Shown here one piece after another: positions 46,906-59,120 of a stretch of DNA of 64,000 bases. The notes beneath the pieces are model-generated. The model saw only the letters and a list, made by a program, of their open reading frames with translations. It was not told the DNA's origin and did no database searches. The DNA comes from Suillus spraguei (Eukaryota; Basidiomycota; Agaricomycetes; Boletales; Suillaceae), in contig JABCPU010000264.1 in assembly GCA_016800925.1 (NCBI GenBank), forward strand, positions 30,702-94,701, in the 5' to 3' direction. The position numbers and the translations under genes were made by a program. The first letter of the stretch is position 1. Every line of letters begins with the position of its first letter.

Positions 46906-47882
46906 TCGAGTGTTTATGGAGTCGCGGTATGATTTATTATCGTAATCAATATCACTTATATATACATGGCGTTTTGGGCATACACCTTTCCTTCCAGCAG
47001 ATCTTATCCCGATCATCTTACACGCTCCTCACTGCTTTGTACTTCGCCGCAAACTCACTTCCCACATACAGTATATATCTGTATTTGCCCCTCCAGAGCA
47101 CTGAGCGTTTATCTGCAAAGAGTTGGAGGAGTTTCAGGGCGTTGGTTTAGTTCTGGGTGCGTCAATAGTTCTAACGTGTCGATGTAGCTGACTCATGAGA
47201 TATCGGCGCTTATATTGCATATACACATATACTGTGTCCATTCCCCGTCCCTGCCCTACAAGAAGTCAAGTTAATAATTATGTACATGGGCGAACGTATT
47301 GACTGCGAACAGTCACAATAGCCGTACATGCATGCGGCATGACGATAAAACTGCTGCGCACTGTAGTTGTGCTACAAGTCTGGCACCCATCCTAGTACTA
47401 GTAGCAATATCCAAAGCGCCAAGACATTGTCCTCGTGACGAAAGCAACTCAGTGCGTTCTACCAATCTATTTTCATCAGAGGCGCTTCACTATACGTTTC
47501 TCCTTGTGATATGGTGACCCGGATGACTTAAACAAAGAGGGAGATACGCATAAGGCGTTATTGCGATTGACTTGATGGTAGGCTTCGTTACGAGTCACAC
47601 CTACTATTAAGCCTGTGTTGGACGGATGAACATTACTGATGGAACTATTGAATCACGCACACCCAACTCACATACTTTTATTTGATCGAGGACCCCTGGA
47701 TTTATTCCACCTTCCTATTTGACATCATGCGACAATACTCAGTTTGGTCAATCAATGCAAGAACAGATCCGTTGCAATGGTCATTGAGACATAAAAGCCC
47801 TGGGTAGTGGAATTTCTAGCACGACCGCCCCCTTCACACGTTCACCAAGTTCGCTGCTCACTTACACCCACCCTAGAACAAT
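46906..47882. other. upstream region of DUF6533-like copy C
   Basis: Parallel to 39331-40316 over most of its length. No gene is seen. Confidence 0.5.
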
Positions 47883-49602
47883 ATGACCGTAGTCTCAAAC
47901 GATCCCATTTGGTGGCATGCCATCTATACTAATCGTACTAGCAGCTGCTTTATAGGTTCGTGGAATGCCAGGGCGATGACAGTGATGTCTCTATCTTAAC
48001 CTTAACGGTTTCACAGTTGCTGCCTCTGTTGGAGTGATCTATGATTCGGGTGAGTTGCCTTCAATAATCACTTATCCAAGTTTCTCATAGTATTTCCAGC
48101 ATTGACATTCGCACGAGAGGTACGCTGATCCCATCGGAGTAGCCATCTCACTAAAAATGCTTTTATAGATTGAATTAGTTTGGGTGAGCAGACTCCATTT
48201 TCAAAAGAACGACATAATCAATTCGTTGCAGAGGCAGCGCTGGTCATTGATGACTGTTCTGTACCTCAGTGTAAGTAAGAACCTCATGTTATAAGTGTGA
48301 TTGACAAGTCTTGCTCATTTAAAATTACAGTTGCGCTATATCGGAATAGTATACGCTGTGTATGTGTGGAAGACCAAACCATTGGTGTTGTGCTAATCAG
48401 CCATCTGTTAAATCAGCATTAGTATTCTGGGTATGTCTCCCCATACGCCCTGTTTATTTCTTCTGATTGACGGTATGTAGTAAATCTTCCGACATTTCCG
48501 ATGACAGATACAGTGAGTATTCTGCACTAATGCATGACATTCACCCGCTTAAACAACTATACTCTCCCATAGGGGTGAGTGATATTCTTGACCTACTCAC
48601 TAGTTCAATTTAATGACTGCCACAGTTGTGAGTGTCTTTGCAGTGTGGTCTTCCGAGGACCATCGTTAACTGGACTATTCAGGTTACATTATGATCTTTG
48701 CGCAAAGCTGGATCGATGTGGTCGTACTTGCAACGCTTCATGGTGAGCTACGCATTTGATGATATTGTCTTGACTGAAATATCATGTAAGTCATCGTGAT
48801 CGTCCGGCTACACGCTATGTATCAGCGGTCTAGAAAGATGCTGATATTTCTCGTCATCATCTTCCTGGTTGTCAACATCTTTGGGGCGACATGCATGGCC
48901 ACAACGTTGAAGCATGTTTCAGTTGGTAAGCCTTAATTGATGAATAAAAGACTTAATTGTATTAGGCTCATGGACCAACTCCAGAGGAGGTTATTTTGTC
49001 TGGCACATACCAGTGCACTTCTGAGCTCGAAGTAAATGATATACTTCCGGGTGCCATATATATGATACTCGTCATTATATGGGAGATCCTCGCACTGTGT
49101 CTCGCAGGTTGGATTGCTGTGAAACACTTCCGTGATCTGCCACGATTCGGACATTCAAAAGGAAGTATTATCGGAGATTGTTTCAGAGTCTTAATGACAT
49201 CTCACGTTGTTTACTTTGCGAGGTGAGCTCATGATCACAAGGCGAATGACAGCATCTTTTCCCGCTGAAGTTTCGCACACGCTAGCTTTCTTGCTGTTTC
49301 TTGCTTCTATGTCGGCGCTTTTTTGTCTCCGACGATCTCAGCAGTATGCGGATCTCTCATTGACCTCTACGTGCGAGCATCGTTCATTATTTTCACAGGT
49401 CCCTATTTCCTTGGGAGGTCAGATTTATACTGGCGTTTTTCATATTTTTTTACTTGTGCAATTTTTTGTGCTGGGACCACGCCTGATCCTTAGTGTTCGG
49501 GAAAATCACGCTCATGGCGTGGCCAACTTTGATGCAGCAACTGGGATCACTTCAATCATGTTCCAGGAGCGCGTGCATGTAACAACCAGTAGTAGTGTGT
49601 AG
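47883..49602 (+). CDS. DUF6533-type multispanning membrane protein, copy C
   Basis: Starts MTVVSNDPIWWHA at ATG 47883. Exons can be followed: AASVGVIYDS, ALTFARE, VELVWVSRL (about 48180), QRQRWSLMT, PT/TDTV (about 48490), YIMIFAQSWIDVVVLATL (about 48686-48740), VRLHAMY-RKMLIFLVIIFLVVNIF (about 48800-48885), the long exon with SGTYQCTSEL and WEILALCLAGWIAVKHFRDL (48996-49145), FAHASFLAVSCF-VGAFLSPTIS (49265-49345) and the final exon with FVLGPRLILSVREN ending at 49602. The last intron begins GTATGC at about 49345 and ends TTTCACAG. The copy appears intact. A solo LTR sits 15 bp after the stop. Confidence 0.8.
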
Positions 49603-49616
49603 CAAGGGAAGACATG

Positions 49617-49798
49617 TGTAGTAAGCTGGGCTTATTCATCGCGCGTTGTTTGCGATTATTTTGCTCGACTCCTATTTCATGTATAGATTATGTAATCGTT
49701 TCTTACCTTCATTTCAATCCCATACACTTCTACTTGTTTACTCTCGTCTGATCTCGAACTTAGTGTTTCTACCCTTGGGTAGTTTCCAACATGTCAGG
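49617..49798 (+). mobile_element. 182-bp solo LTR with 5-bp target duplication
   Basis: The segment begins TGTAGTAAG and ends TTTCCA, and is flanked on both sides by ACATG (49612-49616 and 49799-49803). The 3' flank of DUF6533-like copy B reads GACATGTCGGATACTC without interruption (about 42040), which is the empty site. TG...CA ends, a 5-bp duplication and no coding capacity fit a solo LTR from a small LTR element, perhaps Copia-type. Strand is arbitrary. Confidence 0.82.
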
Positions 49799-49803
49799 TA
49801 CTC

Positions 49804-50366
49804 TACGGGAGACATAACTTTGTATATTTCGTTGTGGTATCTATATGATTTGGTGTCTCGAAGTGGCATATATATACCAGTAGTTCGAACTTCGCGGTAC
49901 AGTGGCAATGTAATATCGCTCAGTTACAATCTACCTGGTAAGAAATGTACCTGTCTCCATCACGAAGGTCTGCGAGTATCCTCAGATATTCACATTGCAC
50001 TGATCGGGTCTTTGCCATTCTAAAATAATACCTCTTTCCCCCACGTATGCGCTCAAATGATTGTGTGTCCAGCACCCTCTATAAATCCGTGATATCTAAA
50101 TCGCTCCCCTGTACAGATAAAGGTTTCAAACCATTGGCCAGAGTCTATATCAAACTCATCATGAGCACGAACCGGTGTTGATGTCTGGGAGTTATTGGCA
50201 GCCGCAGTGATAAGCATGAGCAGAAAATACGAAGGAAGCACACTTTTCAGTTAAATAGAGGACAGGACAGAGAGTGAGGTGACGACGTGGGTGTGGATAG
50301 GAGGTTTCAAAAGAGTCGCGTACAGATCGTGTATGGAAATGCGAATTAATAATCGACAGAGAGAAG
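49804..50366. other. end of array and Rpt2 3' flank
   Basis: Carries the shared array 3' block to about 49880, then unique sequence. No gene is seen. Confidence 0.5.
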
Positions 50367-51974
<1,608 letters not shown>

Positions 51975-52183
51975 GTTTACTGAAGTACGATAGGTGGTCG
52001 GGTACGTAGTATGTTACATTGAGAACTGCTCGACGCGTCAGTCTATCCAAAACGGGCGTGGAGAATTAATTCCTTATTTGGATGTTGTGCCAGCACTTGC
52101 GCTTAAAGTGTCATAACATAAAACATATTCATACCACTACTGCCCAGTGCCCATATAGGTTACAGTTGCAACGTAAACTGACC

Positions 52184-53505
52184 ATGAGCAACCCACCCTT
52201 GACTTCTGCTTTGCGATTCATAGAAGCAGGTGAGTTTCATATTCGTACGACGTTCATAGTCATTCAAACAAGAGGTCGTACAGACGACGACGATGACGAC
52301 GACCTAGACGAGCAAGACATCCCCGGGTTCTCAGTACCGTCACCGGCCATAGACAAGGGTAAATCAAGGGAACCAGAGCAGTTAGCCAAGCCGCCCTCGG
52401 CAGCTCCCGCTTCGAATCAGAACGTGTCTGGCAACATTGGCTCCAATAGCTCGTCTAGCCGTTCCAACAGGCAAACTGTCGGTGGCATTCGAGTCGAGAC
52501 TCGGTAAACCCCGCATATTATATTTGCATCCAACCGTGTGCAAACATTTTTTAAGGTATTCTGGAGCGGATACTCTTGATGAGCCTGTCGCCACTACAAT
52601 CGTCAGTGCAGCCATCTTTACTCTGTCGTACGAGCTAACCCCAGGTCCAGGCACGCGACTTGCTTTCGATATACTCGAAGTTGGTGCATGTGCTCTACCC
52701 TCGCAAATCCAGTGGACGCGAAGTTCTCAGGTTTGTTATGTGTGGCACTCCAGTCGGGCCAGTTGGTTGATATCGTCTTTGCAGAGACTGGGATCTTTGG
52801 GGTCCGTTGTTGCTTTGTCTATGCCTAGGTATCATATTGAGCGTGAATGTACGTCCTTTATTTGTTGTACGTACAAGGGGCTACATGTTGTTTACGCCGA
52901 CCACAGGCACCATCCAACCAATCGTTAGGGGTATTCACTTCTGTGGTTGTGATTGTGTCCGTTGGCTCCCTTGTCGTGACTGTTCAGGCTAAGGTGGGAT
53001 GTGTTCAGCGCCGCTTATGCAATAACACTAACTTTACCTCTCAAACTCAAATGGTCCTAGCTTCTCGGCGGCAGAGTGTAAGCAACGCATTTCGGCTTTC
53101 CTTGTCTCATTTCCAGCCACGAGACTTACGCTTTAATGACTAGGTCCTTCTTTCAAGGACTCTGTGCACTTGGCTATTGCATAGCGCCATTAAATATTGC
53201 CGCACTTATTTCATGCTTCGTGCGTATTATCTGGGTGCGTGCGCCAGTGGCCCTGGCTGCCTGGGTTTGGTGCATATGGGGTATGCTCGGTTCACTTCAA
53301 CTCATCCAATCACTGACTCTGAATTTTGGCTCCAGCATCCGTAAACTTCTTGGACGGTACGAAAATTGAACCACAGCGCATCTTGCTTGCTGTATACCCA
53401 CTCCTGTAAGTCATGCCTGAAGTCTATTGAGCTACGAGAATAATGGTATCCTCGTATTGTAGACTTTTCTACTTTGTCCTGGCGTGGATGATACTTATTC
53501 AATGA
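52184..53505 (+). CDS. Yip1-domain Golgi membrane protein (YIPF6/Yip4)
   Basis: Ten exons: 52184-52229, 52275-52503, 52556-52601, 52651-52730, 52785-52848, 52907-52993, 53061-53077, 53144-53280, 53336-53405 and 53463-53505. They join in frame to 272 residues. The cytosolic N-terminus holds an Asp run (from residue 18) and Ser-rich linker, then GGIRVETR-YSGADTLDEPV and RDLLSIYSKLVHVLYPR, the conserved Yip1/YIPF6 entry. The membrane part follows: DLWGPLLLCLCLGIILS, QSLGVFTSVVVIVSVGSLVVTVQAKLLGGRVSFFQGLCALGYCIAP, AALISCFVRI, AAWVWCIWAS and a last helix. Family members bind Rab GTPases and act in ER-Golgi vesicle traffic. Exon 7 is a 17-nt microexon coding LLGGRV. The gene diverges from RPT2 across about 210 bp. 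Confidence 0.93.
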
Positions 53506-54094
53506 TTCCAAGAGATGCTTCTGTGGTGGCATCCTTGTACCAAATTTCTTGGCTCAATGACATGATACTTACTACATAGCATGCGCCCCGATGTAATAGG
53601 AGCGAATACACACCAACTTTGCAAGGGAATGATAGGCGAAGTTTGAAAGAATAGGACATGACGTGAACGATGACATGGTGCATCGCCTACTCGACATTCT
53701 TCCAAAGCTGACTCGCCCAACACACATACCAGAATATTTCTGTTCCCATGTAACTTAGTTAAGCCTGTCGTCCGCTTTAACTTTTACGCCACAAGGCAGT
53801 GATACTGAAAGCTTGTGTTTCAGGATCGCGGATAGTACTTATGTAGATTATGGGAACTCTATGTGGTAAGCAAGCATGTTTACACTTGAAGCAGAAAATT
53901 CACCCGACTTGCAGGACAGGACATGCAAGGCCACCTGACCTCCTGTTTCACAAATAGCAAGGTCAAGAACACAATGCGTACAGCACGAACTTTTATATGC
54001 GTGACATTATGGACTGTCAATAGACTAGGATACTGCATGTTTGAGACTTTGCCTGACGAGTCATCACATACCATCATGCCTTGATCGGTATTAT
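53506..54094. other. intergenic with a repeated segment
   Basis: No gene is seen. A segment at about 53768-53831 (ACGCCACAAGGCAGTGAT...GCTTGTGTTTCAG) recurs at 56671-56731. Confidence 0.45.
53768..53831. repeat. direct repeat flanking the F-box gene, copy 1
   Basis: About 60 bp, closely similar to 56671-56731. Together they bracket the F-box gene and its remnant, suggesting a local duplication. Confidence 0.65.
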
Positions 54095-56005
54095 ATGCTC
54101 ATCGAAATCTATGATGTAATTTATCACAAATTTCTACCTCCTAAAGTCCTTGTCTTCCACTAGAACCACGACAATGGCGAATGTTGGCTTCCTGCAGAGC
54201 TGATATGTTACATCTTATTTTTCCTCGCTCCAAGAGATCTTTGTTGCTGTGCAATAGCAGTCCGCTATTTCTCATGGTTCCAAGATTCTCCCTAGGCTAA
54301 CTTCTGTTGATACCAGACCTGCAAAACCTTCAGAGATGCGGCCCAGAATTCTGCGCAAATTCAGCACAAGCTCGGGCTTTTCGCTCAGGGCTTTACCGAG
54401 ACCATTACCCAGGACTCGATCAACTTTTTTCAAAAGAACAGTTCATTGAAGAAATCGGCATTCATGTCGCGGTCTGATTTCCATGTGAACACTGTTTTTC
54501 AAGAAACAGTGCCTGCAGCTGCGCATGCCGCTACCCAACAGACACAATCCATGAAGTGTGGGCTTTGGTGGATGTCTAGGGATAACGATCTCTTGATTCA
54601 GGAGTGCAACACAAATACTTCCGGGACATGGCCAAACCACAGCTTATCCCCCATGCCACAGCACGAGTTGGCGCAAGTCATCGTGGACCCCCTGCAGGAC
54701 CTTGTGGTCACAATCTCCTGTCTTCGTCTCATCGATGTGCACAGTGTCAATCAGGCTCACCACGTTTTTTGGCTAGAAATGCGCATGCTTTCATCGCAGG
54801 CCCCGCATCCGGATTCGGCGCGTACTTCCTTGGACTGCAGGCATCATTTTAATGCACGTGGCATTCAATATGTTGCATTTATAAAGGAACCTGCGATCTG
54901 TGAGAATCGTATAGTTGTCCCCTATTATATACACACAGACGATAGATGGACGAAATAGATGTTCATATAAGTGGTTGATTGGAAGAAAGGACAGGTAGAG
55001 CGTGTAAGTCCCGTTATTGAAATGTTTTACTACTCTTAGCATCAGCAGTATCCAGTGGGCGACGAAATTCGAAGTCAGCATCATCAGGACAATTTTTATC
55101 TCGTAGACCGACAGACATTTGTTGTCATCGACTCGGAAACTGCTATAAGCTTGTATACATTACAAGACTCTGGCGGACTACCTCAGCAACGAATCATCTA
55201 CTGCTTTCCGATATACAGATCTGTACATTGTCCATCGTGTGTTGTTCACGCTACTCCATTGCTCCAAGGTACAGCAGTTCGCCCAGACCTTATGCCCAGC
55301 TACGTGCCCTCTCTGGAGTCCCAAATCATGGTCTTGGAAATGCTCCTTCCCGTATCGCCCGTTATTTTGGTCATCGATATGGTGATTTTCTCAAAAAGCG
55401 CCCTGCGTTCAGAGGCGCGTAGCACAATGCGCTGGTCAGACTGGGGACCACAGCATACGCGCTGCTTCCCGCATGACGCAAGCCACCGAATCAGTGTTTT
55501 CGGCAGTAGAATGGCCTATGCTCTTCCTCGATATCGGACCCCCACTCCCGGGTACAGACTGGAAGCATTATCTACCGACGGTTGCTTCTACGTGCACATA
55601 TGGGACTTCAATCAAAGAATCGTTGCCCGTTCCAAAAGCATGTCCGACTCTGACTCACCAGGCCATCTGATTCACAAGTCTGCTTCGATCGCTCACCTCT
55701 GTTACGATCGTGACTTCAATTCGAACCATTCTTACACTACTACCGTCTGCCATACATCTTTTCCGACGCGTGACTTTGAGGGGTTATTCTTGGAACAGGA
55801 TAGGTTTACTTTAACATGGGTGAGAACGCTCTTAGTTGCGACATACAACGGTTGACGTTGTTTCATTTAGGTTCGCCCTGACGCAGTCGATATTCGGGTC
55901 GTCTCCCCTGTACTAGAGAGGAAAGTTTTGAGCTGTTGGTTCAGGGACCATATTCAACTCATCATGGGATCGGTTGCCGTTGTGGTATCATCCCTTTCTC
56001 GATGA
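54095..56005 (+). CDS. F-box domain protein
   Basis: Exon 1 54095-54115 (MLIEIYD), exon 2 54164-54259 and exon 3 from 54317 join in frame. Exons 2 and 3 encode a canonical F-box, LPAELICYILFFLAPRDLCCCAIA followed by TCKTFRDAAQ. A later stretch (VIVDPLQDLVV, about 54670-54710) and the region WSDWGPQHTRCFP...VHIWDFN (55430-55612) recall the beta-propeller-like C-terminal half of many agaricomycete F-box proteins. The last exon, 55871-56005, is joined at TGG-GT/AG-GTT and ends at 56005. Introns between about 54840 and 55055 are only partly resolved. F-box proteins recruit substrates to SCF ubiquitin ligases. The family is large and fast-evolving in these fungi. Confidence 0.72.
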
Positions 56006-56333
56006 TAAGTCGTGACGCCTTCACCAACTACTAGTAGTAAGTATACGGGTAAGGTGTTCGTAATCGTGAATGTAGTGATGGTCAGGTTCAATGCACATTC
56101 AAGTTCAAATTGACTGAATTGATTTCAATCATACTCGGAGACGATTTGTCATCAACGTACGTAATGAATTTATGTACTGCAAATAATAAGCCTCAGTTGC
56201 GTTTTACTTGTTGATTCCTAGAGCTTCGTAGTCGCTTGCTCGCCTTTCCTGATTTTCCCGTGCTCAGCTACCCTACTCCTAAAACCACGGTGATGGCCGT
56301 TGGATTCATACTGCTTCCCATAGAGCTTCGGAG

Positions 56334-56660
56334 ATGTTAGGGTCGCGTCTTAATATTCCTCGCGCCAGAGGTCATTTGCCGCTGGCGATCGCTTCTACGT
56401 GCACATGTTGTATTTCAATAAGCGAGACATCGCTCATTCTGAATATATCCGCGGCCCCAACTCACCGGAGTTTCTCGTGCTGTGTTCGGATGCAGATAAC
56501 ATCCTTGCACTGCAATCGTCTGCCATGTGCTCTTTTCGATGCGCGACTATATTCAGGTTATTTCTCCTATACATACGGAGGTCGGCTCGGACCTCGCGCG
56601 ACGGACTTGAAGGGATTCCAACTTCGGCGCCCAGGTATAAGCACACCAAGTTCCCATAAA
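56334..56660 (+). pseudogene. F-box protein C-terminal remnant
   Basis: A stretch coding FYVHMLYFNKR resembles the FYVHIWDFNQR segment of the adjacent F-box gene (about 55588-55620), and the nucleotide sequences GCTTCTACGTGCACAT match. Surrounding coding sequence is broken, so it is a decayed duplicate. Confidence 0.55.
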
Positions 56661-56670
56661 TACCGTTGTC

Positions 56671-56731
56671 CGCTTAATTGTTACGCCAAAAGGCAGTGAT
56701 GCTGAAAGCTTGTGTTTCAGTATCGCTTGAC
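56671..56731. repeat. direct repeat flanking the F-box gene, copy 2
   Basis: Partner of 53768-53831. Confidence 0.65.
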
Positions 56732-57589
56732 TTGGTCACATGGTAATTATGGGGAACACAGTCACGGTCAATTATAACCCTGGCCACCAGTCTCGCGTCA
56801 ATCAATTTGAACTTGTCGCAGAAGAGAGCGATGTGAGTTGCAAGATGGTCTGCATCCAGTCCATCCCTGATTCTATGCCACGAATGCTGATCCTATGGTT
56901 AGCACGTTCTATGCCACTAGATGACTTGTCTCTGGTGGCAATGATTATCAGGAACACGGTCAATTATCCCCTTGGCCACCGGTCTCCTGTCAAGTCTGAA
57001 ATTATCGAATTTGGGGCGATGTGAATCACCCATATTATTTGGAAATGGGTTCATCATAACCGTGTTACAGTCGTCTGCAGAACATGGCATAGTCTAGGCC
57101 AATTGTCAAAAATAAAACAGGACAGCGTTGTTTGAATTGCTATGTACAAGCAAGTACCATGGTTTTCTGTGTATGTGACGTCCTGTGTAGGCTAATATTG
57201 AATGTCAGAAGTTGACAGTTCGTGGTTTGACTTGCTGACTTATGCGGTCTTTTTTTGGACTAGCCTAGCGCTCTGCAAAGTTCAAATGACGGGGATCGCA
57301 GCAGGCCACAATTAACTTTCGGTTTGGTCCACAGCATCCATTATTCCTTCTGTGGCCAACGGGTGAAACTCGAGGGCATGGCTATAGCCACGGTCATCTT
57401 TCCAAGCCAGTAACTTCAATGACACTCTCAGGCTATATGTGCCTCGATCTCGTAGATTCGCATTTATGCTAGTGCCACGTCTGCAGTTTACATTTATATA
57501 CTCCAGGTTACCGGTACGGATCAATCAGGTGCTATTTTCAAAGTTTAGAACACAAAAATACTCGAATCAAGACAGTCAACATGCAGTGC

Positions 57590-58916
57590 TCATGCGCGGG
57601 TGGCCATTTTCCTAGAAAGGGTTCTCAACCGTTCAGCATTAACTTTCCTCCGCACAGTGTCGGTATCCACACTCGCGTTACCCTTCATCACACTCGCACT
57701 GGTCCTCGGCGCGACCGTGTACGTGCCGATGTCCTTCTGTGGATCATAACAGCGTTCTTCCGGATGCGGTTCTTTTCACCCTCCTTTGCACGTGCTAAAA
57801 TAGCGTTGAGACGTTCGTTCGTGCGCTCTGTACTATCCTCCTCTGCGATCGGAACAACACGATCACGATATGAGGCACTGCGCTTGATGATGGGGCGTGA
57901 CCATGTGGATACGAGTTCATTGGCGAGGCGCTGTACATCAGATGTGACGCGCTTGCATTTGGTGTAAAATAACACGACGCGTCCCAGGCCGGATTCTTTG
58001 AGTACAGCACTGTCGATAAATTCCATGCGTTTCAAAATTGGAAAAAAGTCACGCTGGATATTGAGGGCTGGGAGGGAGCGGTCCGGGAGCGGCTCCAGCC
58101 AGCGACGGACACCTTCCAAAAGGTTGTTGTCCATTATAGATTGTGAGAGTGATTGCCTAGGAGATAGTATTAACACTCGGGTGAAACAAAAAGGAGGATG
58201 ACTGCGCACTTGCGAAGAACCTCCATTACTTGAGGGAGGAGTTTTAATTTGTTGGTAGCAGGGAGCTTATCACGGTTAGCTTGTTCGTCATCAGCTGCGG
58301 CACCAAGCATGGCCTCCCTGAGACGAGATACTTCCTCATCCGCAAACCGGTCAAGAATCTCCTCGTCATCTTTTTTTGGCTTCTTCTGCCGATTTGCCTT
58401 TTTTGGCTTGAGAATAGCGTCGAACTGCATGTCTAGCCGGAGTTTGTTTGCTGGAGGAACGTTGGTCAGGGCCGGTGATTCAATTTTAAGACGGACCTTT
58501 CTCAGGGGGAAGTTCGTTAAGGTCTTCCTCGGTGAGCGGTTGTTTTCGCTTGCGTTTTTTCTGTACTCTGCGTGGTTCATCGTCCTCGCGACGTTTGACA
58601 CGGCGTTTCGGTTTAATCTGGCGCTCCTGCACGTAAGCATCGCTAGATTCTCCAGATGAGCCAAAGGCATCTTCTTCTACAGGACGGCGTTGCTGCTGTC
58701 TCTGGCGTTGCTGCGGGACATCTGTGAGAGAATGAAGTAGTGAGTTACAGATAATGTGAGAATGGATGGAAGAACGCACCATCTTCCTCTGAAGATAGCT
58801 CAGAGCCATCACCGAAGATGTCGCGCTCAAGATTTTCTTCCTGGTTTTAGTTAGCAGCGCTGGCGTATGGTTTGTTTTAAATAAAAACCTACTCCTGGTG
58901 GTGGTGGTGGTGGCAT
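57590..58916 (-). CDS. IWS1: transcription elongation factor IWS1/Spn1 with an apparent C-terminal frameshift
   Basis: Five exons: 58916-58893, 58840-58780, 58721-58497, 58450-58210 and from 58156. The product starts with a poly-Pro tip, then an acidic and a basic region, LRLDMQFDAIL, and the TFIIS N-terminal-like (LW) domain: VMEVLRK, IMDNNLLEGVRRWLEPLPDRSLPALNIQ, GRVVLFYTKCKRV, RLANELVSTWSRPIIKRSASYRDR. This domain binds Spt6 and RNA polymerase II during elongation. After EGEKNRIRKNAVMI the frame reads non-conserved residues and stops at 57688. A one-base shift at 57741-57742 (GG where GGG would be needed on the plus strand) restores the family's conserved ending with DIGTYTVAPRT and an Arg/Lys-rich tail, stopping at 57590. 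Product length is 339 residues as written. Confidence 0.92.
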
Positions 58917-59120
58917 CAGACAATGATGAGCGTAAAGCAGTGAGTGGAGCAAACAAGGGTAAAGTGGAGCCAGAAGATTACATAATATACATAATGACCC
59001 TGGAACCACGCCTAATTTGTTTGTACATACCCCTTCCAACTTTAAAGTGACCATGATTCAAATCACCACTGAAATTTAGCAACCGTCGATCCCCCCTACC
59101 ACTCAGCGAAAAAATTACTG
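58917..59120. promoter_or_regulatory. bidirectional promoter region, IWS1 and the plus-strand neighbour
   Basis: About 200 bp separate two divergent starts. No clear TATA box or other motif was identified. Confidence 0.4.

Larger units (their letters stand above)
56006..57589. other. F-box remnant region and intergenic
   Basis: Holds the remnant at 56334-56660 and the second copy of the direct repeat (56671-56731). Nothing else is supported. Confidence 0.45.

Noticed and set aside
57581..57967. Plus-strand open frame
   Set aside because: Antisense to the IWS1 coding region.
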